DNA of 43,170 bases from Ilumatobacteraceae bacterium (GCA_021298195.1 JAJTEQ010000023.1:1-43170); one strand, 5' to 3'; counted from the first letter of the stretch, positions 33,267 through 41,575 are shown. Made by a program: numbers and translations. Notes: generated by a model from the sequence alone, not told the origin.

Positions 33267-34844
33267 TCAGATGCGTCGCTGATGACCTTCCCAATACGGC
33301 GCCCGCAGCGGAGCCTTTTGGATCTTGCCCGTTCCGGTGCGCGGCACGTGGGCCACGTAGTCGACCGAACGCGGCGCCTTGTAACCGGCCAGAAGTTCGC
33401 GACAGTGGGCAATCAATTCCGATGACAAGGATTCGTCGGCCATGACGCCGTCCTTCACCTGTACCAAGGCCTTCACGCTCTCGCCGAACTCCTCGTCGGG
33501 GACACCGATGACCGCCACGTCCTCGACCGCCGGGTGCACCGCCAGGACTCCTTCGATCTCGGCCGGGTAGATGTTGACGCCACCGCTGATGATCATGTCG
33601 ATCTTGCGATCGCTCAACCACAAGTAGCCGTCGGCATCGAGGTAGCCGACGTCGCCGGTCGTGAACACGCCGGGCTCGAGATGAGCCGCGGCCGTCTTGC
33701 CTTCGTCGTTGTGGTACGTGAAATCGGTGCCCATCTTGTTGCGGAAGTACAACGTGCCCTCGGCACCTTGAGCAACGCGGTTGCCTTCGTCGTCGACCAC
33801 GATCACTTCGACTGTCTCCAACGGTTTGCCCACACTTCCACCCTTGGCCAACCACTCCGCCGAGGAGATCGTGGAGATGATCGAGCCTTCGGTGCTGCCG
33901 TAGTACTCGGTGATCTTCGGGCCCATCCATTCGATCAGGCCCCGCTTCACCGCCGGCGGACACGGGGCCGCGCCGTGCCACACCGTCGTGAGCGAACCAC
34001 CGACGAAACGACTCTTCACGTCATCGGGCAGGTCGAGCATGCGCTTCATCTGCGTGGGAACCAGGTGCACGTTGGTGCAGGCATGGCGATCGATCAGCTC
34101 GAGCATTCCGGCCGAGTCGAACTTGTGCTGCATGACCACCGACGATCCACCGATCATCGGCAGGTACGAGAACGCCCATTGCGCCGAGTGGTAGAACGGC
34201 CCGCACAACATGGTGCGACCGGGGATGGGCAGGAAGTTCGAGAAGCCCGCCGCCACCAGCTTCATGATGTCGGGTGTCATCGACAGCCCTCCGGACAACA
34301 TGCCCCGGACCCCCTTGGGGCGACCGGTGGTGCCCGAGGTGTAGAACATCGGACCTCCGAGCATCTGATCCGCGGGTTCGGCCGACGAGCCGGCCGACAC
34401 GACGTCGTCGTATTCGCGGAATCGACCGTCGCCGCGAACCACCGAGTCGGTGGCCGTTCGGATGCCGACCACCAGGCGAACGTTCGCACTGCGATCGTCG
34501 CGCAATGCCACGGCGGTGGCCTCGGCGAAGCGGTCGTCGACGAAGACAGCGGCGGCGTCGGCGTCGGCGAACACGTACGCCAATTCGTCGGCCACCCAGT
34601 GCCAGTTGACCGGAACGTAGGTCCAGCCACCGTGAGCGCAGGCCATGGCCAGTTCGAAGTACTCGCAGTGATTGCCCACGATGACCGCCACCGTGTCACC
34701 GGTCCGTAGACCGGCGTCGCGCAGACCGTTGACGAGTCGATTGACGCGCTCGTCCAGTTGGGCCCAGGTGACCTCGCGGAACTCGTCGATCAGAGCGGCG
34801 ACGTCGCCTCGATCACGAGCGTGGTCGGAGGTGAGAACAGCCAT
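33267..34844 (-). CDS. Acyl-CoA synthetase (AMP-forming), copy 2
   Basis: The 525-residue ANL ligase has the complete motif set: YTSGTTGRPKG, YYGSTEG, TTGDVGYLDADGYLWLSDR, SGGVNIYPAEIEG and the C-terminal catalytic Lys in TGTGKIQKAPLR. It differs in detail from the copy at 18711-20249 but shares the APYWE ending, so the two are probably paralogues. It activates a carboxylate to its CoA thioester. Placement between a thiolase and a VOC protein suggests it feeds a dedicated beta-oxidation-like route. A GAGGT site precedes the ATG, 9 nt from the thiolase stop. Confidence 0.92.
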   Translation of the reverse strand: MAVLTSDHARDRGDVAALIDEFREVTWAQLDERVNRLVNGLRDAGLRTGDTVAVIVGNHCEYFELAMACAHGGWTYVPVNWHWVADELAYVFADADAAAVFVDDRFAEATAVALRDDRSANVRLVVGIRTATDSVVRGDGRFREYDDVVSAGSSAEPADQMLGGPMFYTSGTTGRPKGVRGMLSGGLSMTPDIMKLVAAGFSNFLPIPGRTMLCGPFYHSAQWAFSYLPMIGGSSVVMQHKFDSAGMLELIDRHACTNVHLVPTQMKRMLDLPDDVKSRFVGGSLTTVWHGAAPCPPAVKRGLIEWMGPKITEYYGSTEGSIISTISSAEWLAKGGSVGKPLETVEVIVVDDEGNRVAQGAEGTLYFRNKMGTDFTYHNDEGKTAAAHLEPGVFTTGDVGYLDADGYLWLSDRKIDMIISGGVNIYPAEIEGVLAVHPAVEDVAVIGVPDEEFGESVKALVQVKDGVMADESLSSELIAHCRELLAGYKAPRSVDYVAHVPRTGTGKIQKAPLRAPYWEGHQRRI

Positions 34845-34853
34845 GGTGCGACC

Positions 34854-36002
34854 TCAGCGCGACAAGATGGTGACGCCGGAGATTCCGGGAGCGCCGTACA
34901 CGTGCGTGTAGGCGGTCTTGGGATCGTTCGGCACCTGACGGGCTCCGGCTTGACCCCGCAACTGCAACACGTTCTCGTACACCTGCCGCAATCCGGACGC
35001 GCCGATCGGCTCGCCGTTGGCGAGGCAACCACCGTCGGTGTTCACCGGGAACTTGCCGCCGATCTCGGTCTCTCCGGCCTGGATCATGAACTCCTGCTCG
35101 CCGTGCTCGCAGAACCCGTTCTCGGCCATGTGCATCACCTCGGCACCGGACTCGGTGTCCTGCAACTGCGCGAGATCCATGTCCTTGGGGCCCATGCCGG
35201 CCATCTCGAAGGCGGCCTTGGACGCGTCCACGGTGGGTCCGGCGTTGTGTTCGAGGGCGATGGACGGCGCCAACACCTCGAAGCTTCCGAACCGGCGACT
35301 GCGCACGACCGCGGCCTTCAGGAAGATCGGCTTGTCGGTGTACAGGTGAGCCTTGTCGGCGCGCGCCAGGATGAGAGCCACACCACCCTCGCCGGGTGAG
35401 CAGAACATGTACTGCGTCAGCGGGTACGAGAGCATCGCCGAGTTCAGGACCTCTTCCTCGGAGATCGGCTTGCGTCGCCACGCCATCGGGTTCATGGCTC
35501 CGTTACGGAACGCCTTTTCGGACACCTTGGCCAGCGTGCTCTGCGAGATGCCGTATTCGTGCATGTAACGGTTGATCTTCATGCCGAAGAACTGCGTGGT
35601 GAGGGCCAGTCCGGACGCGCCGTACCAATCACCGAGGCCACTGCCCTTGGTGTTGACCCGGAACGCACCACGCTCGTGCTTGTCGAATCCGACCGCGATA
35701 CCGAGGTCGAAGACGCCCGAGCGAATGGTGTTGTAGGCCGAGAACAACGCCGATCCACCGGTGGCACAACCGTTGGCCACGTTGATGAACTGCAGACCGG
35801 TGAGGCCGAGCAACGACACCATGGTGTCGGCCGCTCCGGCGGCCATCGAGCCTCCGAAGGCGAACTGCATGTCCTCCCAACTGACGCCGGCGTCGGCACA
35901 GGCCCGACGAACGGCGATGACTCCCTGATCCATGCCCGACACGCCTTCGGTGCGACCGAACTCGTGCATTCCGATTCCGACGATGGCAACTTCCGTGGTC
36001 AT
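34854..36002 (-). CDS. Thiolase (SCP2/lipid-transfer type acetyl-CoA acetyltransferase)
   Basis: The 382-residue thiolase-fold protein begins VAIVGIGMHEFGRTEG and has the nucleophile-type Cys79 in NVANGCATGGSAL, the EHNAGPT segment and the C-terminal GGCLANGEPIGASG. Cys79 argues for genuine thiolytic chemistry rather than the retro-aldol reaction of Ltp2-like proteins, which lack the nucleophile. It is paired with a DUF35 OB-fold protein (27-nt gap), an arrangement known for thiolases and aldolases that act on bulky CoA esters such as steroid side chains. An AAGGGAG site precedes the ATG. Confidence 0.88.
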   Translation of the reverse strand: MTTEVAIVGIGMHEFGRTEGVSGMDQGVIAVRRACADAGVSWEDMQFAFGGSMAAGAADTMVSLLGLTGLQFINVANGCATGGSALFSAYNTIRSGVFDLGIAVGFDKHERGAFRVNTKGSGLGDWYGASGLALTTQFFGMKINRYMHEYGISQSTLAKVSEKAFRNGAMNPMAWRRKPISEEEVLNSAMLSYPLTQYMFCSPGEGGVALILARADKAHLYTDKPIFLKAAVVRSRRFGSFEVLAPSIALEHNAGPTVDASKAAFEMAGMGPKDMDLAQLQDTESGAEVMHMAENGFCEHGEQEFMIQAGETEIGGKFPVNTDGGCLANGEPIGASGLRQVYENVLQLRGQAGARQVPNDPKTAYTHVYGAPGISGVTILSR

Positions 36003-36029
36003 ATTTACTCCCTTGGGTCTGGTCGTTTC

Positions 36030-36458
36030 TCAGGCCACCGGCGCGAACGCGAAGGTGACGACTTCGTTCCCGTTGGCATCGGTCGAGAGCGGCACGATGA
36101 CCATCTCCATCTCCATGCCGATCTTCAACTTCTCCGGATCGGCCTCGGTCAGGCGCGACTCGATCTTCAACTGTCCCGGCAATTCCACGTACCCGACTCC
36201 GAAAGCCTTGAAGGTCTTGGGATCGACGTCTCCGGCGTAGGGCGGGGCCTTGGGCGGGAAACCCTGCACGGTCCAGGTCCACAGAGTTCCGCGACGACCC
36301 AAGAGCACTTCTTCGGTCTCGGCCCCCGTGCACTTCGGGCAACCCTGTTGGACGGGGAACATGTGGTTGCCGCACGTGACACAGCGACTGCCGATCAATT
36401 GCGGACTCTCCGAGGGCCACGTGAACACCCCTTCGGTCACCGGAACCTGCGCCATCAT
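36030..36458 (-). CDS. DUF35 OB-fold/zinc-ribbon protein, thiolase partner
   Basis: The 142-residue protein has a rubredoxin-like zinc ribbon (Cys26-x2-Cys29, Cys40-x2-Cys43) followed by an OB-fold with TLWTWTVQGFPPKAPPY and FGVGYVELPG, the DUF35 plan. Such proteins bind acyl-CoA and form complexes with the adjacent thiolase or aldolase. It is the promoter-proximal gene of the operon. Two consecutive ATGs (36458 and 36455) follow a GGAGGGGG site; the second has the better spacing, so the protein may start one residue later. Confidence 0.88.
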   Translation of the reverse strand: MMAQVPVTEGVFTWPSESPQLIGSRCVTCGNHMFPVQQGCPKCTGAETEEVLLGRRGTLWTWTVQGFPPKAPPYAGDVDPKTFKAFGVGYVELPGQLKIESRLTEADPEKLKIGMEMEMVIVPLSTDANGNEVVTFAFAPVA

Positions 36459-36517
36459 TCCCCCTCCGCACCCTGCGGTGCTCTCCACCCTGGACTCCGA
36501 TTCGCATCGGTGCTTCG

Positions 36518-36523
36518 ACCTTA
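36518..36523 (-). promoter_or_regulatory. Candidate -10 box (TAAGGT) for the DUF35/thiolase operon
   Basis: TAAGGT on the minus strand would give a leader of about 52 nt containing a small GCACC-ctgc-GGTGC hairpin (36468-36481) directly before the ribosome binding site. Weak but consistent with an annotated divergent promoter region. Confidence 0.3.
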
Positions 36524-36576
36524 GTGAACCGCGCCCCCGGGAAACTTACCCGGCGATAATTGATCGCCTCGGGCAC

Positions 36577-36582
36577 TACTGT
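36577..36582 (+). promoter_or_regulatory. Candidate -10 box (TACTGT) for the NTF2-like/kinase pair
   Basis: TACTGT with a 7-nt spacer to the GTG at 36590; no ribosome binding site is present. A second candidate, GATAAT at 36555-36560, lies further upstream. Confidence 0.4.
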
Positions 36583-36589
36583 GCCTGCG

Positions 36590-37102
36590 GTGACCACCGT
36601 TTCCGAGGCCCACGGTCCGTTGACCCCCGCCGACGCCGTCGCGGCGTCGATGGCGATCCAACGATGCCTGCTCGACTACTGCCGGGGCATCGACCGTTGC
36701 GACGCCGAGTTGGTGGCCAGTGTCTACCACCCCGACGCGACCGACGACCACGGATCGTTCGTGGGCCTGGGCGTGGACTTCGCCCGGTTGGCCACCGACA
36801 AGTTGCGCGGATACGCCATCGCCACCACCCACTACTGCAACCCGCCGCACATCGTGTTCACCTCGGTGACGTCGGCCGAGGTCGAGACCCAGGTGCTGGC
36901 CTGGCACCGTTGTCGTGACGAGAACGGCGAGTTCCTCGAGAAGTTCGCAGGACGCTACTTCGATCGATTCGAGTGTCGCGACGGCGACTGGCGCATCGCG
37001 CACCGCACCCTCACCCACGATTGGGACGCCATCGAGCGCGTCACCAACGCGTTTCCGCCCGGCCGTTTCACGGCGTCACCTCGCATCCAGGAGAAACCAT
37101 GA
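36590..37102 (+). CDS. SnoaL-like/NTF2-like protein
   Basis: The 170-residue protein has the NTF2-like pattern AIQRCLLDYCRGIDRCDAEL, VYHPDATDDHGSFVG, and a C-terminal YFDRFECRDGDWRIAHRTL. The DYCRGIDR and WRIxHR blocks are typical of the SnoaL_4-type group. The GTG at 36590 is favoured by the TACTGT box 7 nt before it; GTG 36581 is an alternative. Its stop overlaps the start of an APH-type kinase by 4 nt, repeating the NTF2/kinase pairing at 22082-23451. Confidence 0.8.
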   Translation: MTTVSEAHGPLTPADAVAASMAIQRCLLDYCRGIDRCDAELVASVYHPDATDDHGSFVGLGVDFARLATDKLRGYAIATTHYCNPPHIVFTSVTSAEVETQVLAWHRCRDENGEFLEKFAGRYFDRFECRDGDWRIAHRTLTHDWDAIERVTNAFPPGRFTASPRIQEKP

Positions 37103-38175
37103 CCTCGTTCCCCGTTTCCACCGCCGACATCGACGCGACATGGTTGACCGCGGCCCTCCGACATGGTGGCGCGATCGACGCGAGCACGTCGGTCTCGTCG
37201 GTCACCGTCAGCAACATGGGCGCCGGTATCGGGTTCATGGGTGAGGTCGGCCGACTGGAGGTCGCGTACGTCGGTGGCTCCGGGCCGTCCACGGTCATCT
37301 GCAAGATCCCCACGCAGGACGCCACCGTGCGCGGACTGCTCGGTCCGGCCCGCGTCTTCGAACGCGAGGCCCGTTTCTATCTCGACGTGGCACCGATGCT
37401 CGACGTGGTACCCGAGGCCCACGCCGTCGTGGCCGACTTCGACAAGGATGATTACGTGCTGGTTCTCCAGGACCTCGGACATCTGCGCGTCGGCGATCAG
37501 TCCGTCGGCGTGAACGCGAACGAGGCCCTCGCCGCGGTTCGCGCATTGGCTCGGTTCCACGCGCGCTTCTGGAGGTCCGCCGACCTCGATCGCATCGCGT
37601 GGATGCCCGAGATCAACGCCGAGGGCATGAAGATCGGCAGCGAGATCTATCGGGCCTCGTTGCCCGGCTTCTTGCAGGTGTTCGCCCATGCGGTCGACGC
37701 CGACATGGTTCCGGTCATGGAACGCTTCGCCGACAACGTGCACCAGCTGCTCGACCGTTTCGCCGCCATGCCGACCACCATCGTCCACTTCGACTATCGA
37801 CTCGACAACTTGTTCTTCGGCTCCGGAGACGAGGTGTGGATGATCGACTTCCAAGCCTGCAGCAAGGGTGGCGGAGCGTACGACCTCGGCTACTTCATCA
37901 GTCAGTCCGTGCCCGTCGACGTGCGCAAGGCCGAGGAGCAGTCACTGTTGCGCGCCTATCACGACGAACTGGTGGCCCGGGGCGTGAGCGACTATTCGTT
38001 CGATCAGCTACGTGAGGACTACCGCGCCGGAGTTCTGTACGGCTGGATCATCCCGGTGTACGCCGTCGGCACCCTCGACTCGTCGAGCGAACGGGCCATG
38101 GCGTTGTGGACCGAGGTGATCAAGCGAGCCCAGTCGGCGATGCGCGACCACCACGTCGCCGACCTCTTGATCTGA
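37099..38175 (+). CDS. APH/CHK (ecdysteroid kinase-like) family kinase, copy 3
   Basis: The 358-residue protein has the N-lobe NMGAGIGFMGEVGRLEV glycine-rich strand with VICKIP as the Lys strand, the catalytic loop IVHFDYRLDNLFFGS and the metal-binding MIDFQACSKGGGAYDLGYF. It is a clear paralogue of the protein at 26745-27842, sharing the SQS and YxF segments after the DxD/DF site. The substrate is unknown. The ATG overlaps the NTF2-like stop (ATGA) and has an AGGAG site. Confidence 0.87.
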   Translation: MTSFPVSTADIDATWLTAALRHGGAIDASTSVSSVTVSNMGAGIGFMGEVGRLEVAYVGGSGPSTVICKIPTQDATVRGLLGPARVFEREARFYLDVAPMLDVVPEAHAVVADFDKDDYVLVLQDLGHLRVGDQSVGVNANEALAAVRALARFHARFWRSADLDRIAWMPEINAEGMKIGSEIYRASLPGFLQVFAHAVDADMVPVMERFADNVHQLLDRFAAMPTTIVHFDYRLDNLFFGSGDEVWMIDFQACSKGGGAYDLGYFISQSVPVDVRKAEEQSLLRAYHDELVARGVSDYSFDQLREDYRAGVLYGWIIPVYAVGTLDSSSERAMALWTEVIKRAQSAMRDHHVADLLI

Positions 38176-38196
38176 CCACCGACCCGGAACGACGGA

Positions 38197-39114
38197 TCAG
38201 GCCTCCGGAAGCGGGTAGTGCAATCCGGGAATGCCCATCTCCATGACCTGGTACCAGTCCGGACGGGGCAAGACACCGGGATAACCGGCGCCGACCTTGG
38301 GTGCGGTGTCCTTGTTCCACTCATGGTGGATCGGCGGGATCTGGTACGTGCCGTTGCTGGCGTTGGTGCCACCGTCGACCAACAGATCGTGGCCCGTGAT
38401 GTAACTGGCGGCATCGGAGGCGAGGAACATCACCGGTCCGACGATCTCGTTCAGCTCGCCGATGCGACGCATCGGGGTACGGCTGGCGATCCACTTGTCC
38501 ATGCCCATGCCCTCGAGCGCCGGGCGCACCATCTCGGTGATGATGAAGCCGGGTGACACCGAGTTCACGCGCACCCCGCGGTCGGCCCACTCGCAACCGA
38601 GTTGCTGGGTCAGGTTGCGCAAGGCGCCCTTGGCCGCGGTGTAGGCGATGATGTTCAACTCGTTGGCACCGCTGCCCATGATCGAGCAGATGTTGACGAT
38701 GTTGCCGCTCTGACGCTCGAGCATGTGCCGGCCGACCTCGCGCATGTACATGAACGCACCGTTGAGGTCGATCGACAGGATCCAGTTCCAGGTGGCCATG
38801 TCGTACTGCTCGGGCGCGACGCCGCGCATGTCGCTGACGCCGGCGTTGTTGATGAGCGCGTCGATCTTGCCGTGCTCGGCGATGGCGGTCTTGACCACGC
38901 GGATAACGTCCTCTTCGACGGCCACGTCACCGGGAGCGACGGTCACCTTGGAGCCCATCGCCCGGCAGCGCTCGGCGACCGCGTCGAGCATGTCCTTGCT
39001 GCGCGCGGTCAACACCAGGTCGGCACCCTCCTTGGCGAAGCCTTCCGCGAAACCCTCACCCAAACCGTACGAAGCGCCGGTGATGAGAACCGTCTTTCCG
39101 GTGAACTGACCCAT
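38197..39114 (-). CDS. Short-chain dehydrogenase/reductase with an unusual C-terminal tail
   Basis: The 305-residue SDR has TVLITGASYGLGEGFAEGF, LINNAGVSDMRG, ICSIMGSGANELN and AYTAAKGALRNLTQQL (Tyr-x3-Lys). Standard classical SDRs end soon after the DGG motif (here LLVDGGTNASN), but this one continues for about 45 residues with PPIHHEWNKD and a Pro/Tyr-rich end. The ATG at 39114 follows an AGGGGGT site; the palindrome at 39132-39147 lies just upstream. The tail could mediate oligomer contacts or substrate capping. Confidence 0.88.
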   Translation of the reverse strand: MGQFTGKTVLITGASYGLGEGFAEGFAKEGADLVLTARSKDMLDAVAERCRAMGSKVTVAPGDVAVEEDVIRVVKTAIAEHGKIDALINNAGVSDMRGVAPEQYDMATWNWILSIDLNGAFMYMREVGRHMLERQSGNIVNICSIMGSGANELNIIAYTAAKGALRNLTQQLGCEWADRGVRVNSVSPGFIITEMVRPALEGMGMDKWIASRTPMRRIGELNEIVGPVMFLASDAASYITGHDLLVDGGTNASNGTYQIPPIHHEWNKDTAPKVGAGYPGVLPRPDWYQVMEMGIPGLHYPLPEA

Positions 39115-39131
39115 GACTACCCCCTGAACTG

Positions 39132-39147
39132 CCACCGGAACCGGTGG
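39132..39147. promoter_or_regulatory. Palindrome CCACCGG-AA-CCGGTGG upstream of an SDR
   Basis: Perfect 7-bp arms around AA, 18 bp before the SDR start at 39114. A TAGGAT -10 (39160-39165, minus strand) lies just upstream, so the palindrome would straddle the start of the transcript, a normal operator position. It could also form an RNA hairpin. Confidence 0.4.
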
Positions 39148-39162
39148 GACGACGCGCCGATC

Positions 39163-39855
39163 CTAGAGGCTGGTCTCGCCCAGACTCACCTCGGGGAGAT
39201 CCATGTGCACGATGCCCGCCAGCATTCCGTCGAAGTCACCCTCGAAGTGCGCCGCGCGCATCTCGGCCATGGTTCGACGACTACCGAGCAAACGCAGGGT
39301 CTCGAAGGCCGTGGCCGTCAGGGTGAGCGTCGGATCGCCCTCACCCACCACGTGCTCCTCGCCGTCGATGACCGCGCGAAAAGCCCCCAGGCCCTTGGAC
39401 CGCAGATCACCTTTCACCAGTTTCAGACCGAGCACCGCCGAGCGAGCCACACCCGTCGAGGTGCGGTCACCGCGCCGGCCCACCGCCGTGAACAGATCGT
39501 GCTCGTGAACCACCGTGTCGTACGTGAGAGTCCACAACGCCTGCGGAGCCGCGTCGATCATCGCCTCGAATGCCGGCGCGTTGGCGTTCCACTCCTCCAC
39601 CACGCTGGCCAACGACCGCGACCGACGATCAGCCACTTGGGCGTCCACCCATGCCTGGGTGTCTCCGCTCGGACGCTTGCCGGATCCGAGATCGGTGGCG
39701 ATGCCCGTCACGTGCGAGAACAGATCCTTCACGGTCCATTCCGGACAGGCGCCGACGACGCGGGCGGCATCCTCGTCAGTCAATTCGGTGGCCAGAGCCT
39801 GCATGCGCAGTCGGGCGTTGCGGTACTCGGTTCCCATCGAGATGTCGTCGGTCAT
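39163..39855 (-). CDS. Maleylpyruvate isomerase N-terminal/DinB-fold (mycothiol-dependent type) protein
   Basis: The 230-residue protein begins with a four-helix DinB-like bundle: CPEWTVKDLFSHVTGIATDL near residues 37-56 and a HEHD motif near residue 117, matching the metal-binding His pattern of the mycothiol-dependent maleylpyruvate isomerase family. The C-terminal half resembles the usual SCP2-like domain. Members catalyse mycothiol-dependent isomerisation or detoxification; many are uncharacterised. Its start overlaps the sugar-isomerase stop (ATGA), so the two are co-translated. Confidence 0.82.
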   Translation of the reverse strand: MTDDISMGTEYRNARLRMQALATELTDEDAARVVGACPEWTVKDLFSHVTGIATDLGSGKRPSGDTQAWVDAQVADRRSRSLASVVEEWNANAPAFEAMIDAAPQALWTLTYDTVVHEHDLFTAVGRRGDRTSTGVARSAVLGLKLVKGDLRSKGLGAFRAVIDGEEHVVGEGDPTLTLTATAFETLRLLGSRRTMAEMRAAHFEGDFDGMLAGIVHMDLPEVSLGETSL

Positions 39856-40682
39856 GCGAGGAACTTTCGCATACCCGTGCCCAGACGAGCGACATGAGCC
39901 TCGGGATCGGCCCAGCCCGCGCGGCTGGGGGCCTCGACCGACCACGGAATGCCGCAACCCGACGATCGCAAAATCCCCACGAGACCGGCGATGTCGAACT
40001 CACCGTCACCCGGTGCGCGTCGACTGGCCAGGCAGTCGGTGTAGTAGTCGTCGATCTCGGGCACGATCGGACCGTCGTTCATCTGCACACCCGTGATGAA
40101 CTCGCCGGGGATCGACCGCAGCATGTCGACGTCGCGTGCGCCGCGCTCGTGGTGCCAGACGTCGATGCACACACCACCGTTCGGGCGACCGGCATCCTGA
40201 ACGATCCGTAACGCGTCGGCCGCCGAATAGACGTCGTTGAACGGCAGGAACTCCAGGCCCAACACCAAACCGTGATCCGCGGCACGATCGCACAACGAAC
40301 CGAACGCCCGAGCGGCGTCGGCACGATCACCCGCCGGGCCGATGACCTGCAGGTACCGACTTCCGAAGCGGTCGGCCATCCGCCAGGCGGCCTGCTCGAA
40401 GAGCGACGCCTTCTCGCCACCGGTTCCCTCGACGCCCAACCCGCCGATCACCTCGATCTCGGCGAGACACACACAGTGTTCGTCCAACAGGTCCTGCAGA
40501 TACCCCTCGGCCAGACCTTGCTTCTCCAGTTCGATGTACTGCCCGACGTACAGACCGATGCCCACGAATCCGTTCCGTGCGGCCAGACGGATTCGATCCT
40601 CGACCGGATGCATCGGGGCCAAGCTGAAGTGGCTCAGGATCAACTCTTCGGCGCCGAGGGTGCGCGGATTAGGTTGGGGCAC
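39852..40682 (-). CDS. Sugar phosphate isomerase/epimerase-like TIM-barrel protein
   Basis: The 276-residue protein is of the AP-endonuclease-2/xylose isomerase-like fold: GFVGIGLYVGQYIELE, GLVLGLEFLPFNDVYS (metal-binding Glu), GVCIDVWHHERGARD (Asp, His) and IPWSVEAPS (Glu). These are the divalent-metal ligands of the family. Members include IolE/IolI and hydroxypyruvate isomerases; the substrate here is undefined. The GTG start at 40682 is used. It is divergent from the SDR at 40730 with a 47-bp gap holding a palindrome. Confidence 0.82.
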   Translation of the reverse strand: MPQPNPRTLGAEELILSHFSLAPMHPVEDRIRLAARNGFVGIGLYVGQYIELEKQGLAEGYLQDLLDEHCVCLAEIEVIGGLGVEGTGGEKASLFEQAAWRMADRFGSRYLQVIGPAGDRADAARAFGSLCDRAADHGLVLGLEFLPFNDVYSAADALRIVQDAGRPNGGVCIDVWHHERGARDVDMLRSIPGEFITGVQMNDGPIVPEIDDYYTDCLASRRAPGDGEFDIAGLVGILRSSGCGIPWSVEAPSRAGWADPEAHVARLGTGMRKFLA

Positions 40683-40689
40683 ACGTCAA

Positions 40690-40705
40690 GCATCGCACAC
40701 GATGC
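40690..40705. promoter_or_regulatory. Palindrome GCATCG-CACA-CGATGC in a divergent promoter
   Basis: Perfect 6-bp arms separated by 4 nt, centred in the 47-bp gap between the isomerase (minus) and SDR (plus) starts. A shared operator is plausible. Confidence 0.4.
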
Positions 40706-40729
40706 GCGGGGCCCAACGAGGGGGAACAC

Positions 40730-41569
40730 ATGTCAGCCAACGGACGTCTTGCCGGCAAGGTAGCGGTCGTCACCGGAGCCGCCAGCGGCATCGGCGAGGG
40801 TGCCGCTCGTCGATTCGTGGAGGAAGGCGCCAAGGTCGTTCTGGCCGACGTGCAAGACGACCGTGGTCGAGCACTGGCGAGCGAACTCGGCGCCGACACC
40901 CGTTACCTCCACTGCGACGTCACCGACGAGAGCCAGGTCGCCGCGGCCATCGATCTCGCCGTCGCCGAGTTCGGCCGGCTCGACGTGATGTTCAACAACG
41001 CGGGCATCGTCGGCGCCGTCGGTCGCATCGGCGAGACCACTGCCGAGCAATGGAACCGCACCGTGGCCGTCGACCTGAACAGCGTCTTTTTCGGCATGAA
41101 GCACGCTTCCCGGGTCATGATCCCGCAGGGATCGGGTGTCATCATCTCCACGTCGAGCACCGCGGGAATCCTCGGCGGGCTCGGACCGCACTGTTACACG
41201 GCGTGCAAGCACGCCGTCATCGGTCTCACCAAGTCGGTGGCGTCCGAATTGGCCCAACATGGAATCCGCGTCAACGCCATCTCACCGGGGAACACGGTCA
41301 CCGCGATGACGTCGGCGGTCATCACCGGCGACCACAACAACACCGAGTTGGCCACCAAACACATCACCTCGGGGTCGTTACTCGGAATCGCCGGATTCCC
41401 CGCCGACATCGCGAATGCCGCCCTGTATCTCGCCAGCGACGAAGCCCGTTACGTCACGGGGCACACCTTGGTGGTCGACGCCGGTCAGACGACGTTGGGT
41501 GGCAGCGGGCGTTTCCACCAGCAGGACGCCGCGATCATGCGCGAGGCCGGCATCAAAGAGAAGGCCTGA
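40730..41569 (+). CDS. Short-chain dehydrogenase/reductase (cyclopentanol/secoisolariciresinol dehydrogenase-like)
   Basis: The 279-residue SDR has VAVVTGAASGIGEGAARRF, VMFNNAGIVGAVGRIGE, ISTSSTAGILGGLG and CYTACKHAVIGLTKSV (Tyr-x3-Lys). The Asp in VLADVQDD points to NAD. The FNNAGI block and the STAGxxGG pattern are typical of the cyclic-alcohol/hydroxysteroid dehydrogenase branch. A GAGGGGGA site precedes the ATG. It is convergent with the zinc alcohol dehydrogenase (6-nt gap). Confidence 0.9.
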   Translation: MSANGRLAGKVAVVTGAASGIGEGAARRFVEEGAKVVLADVQDDRGRALASELGADTRYLHCDVTDESQVAAAIDLAVAEFGRLDVMFNNAGIVGAVGRIGETTAEQWNRTVAVDLNSVFFGMKHASRVMIPQGSGVIISTSSTAGILGGLGPHCYTACKHAVIGLTKSVASELAQHGIRVNAISPGNTVTAMTSAVITGDHNNTELATKHITSGSLLGIAGFPADIANAALYLASDEARYVTGHTLVVDAGQTTLGGSGRFHQQDAAIMREAGIKEKA

Positions 41570-41575
41570 CCGCCC

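Noticed and set aside
34854-36458. Ltp2/ChsH2-type steroid aldolase
   Set aside because: The thiolase nucleophile Cys79 appears intact, so thiolysis is more likely; the DUF35 pairing alone does not decide.
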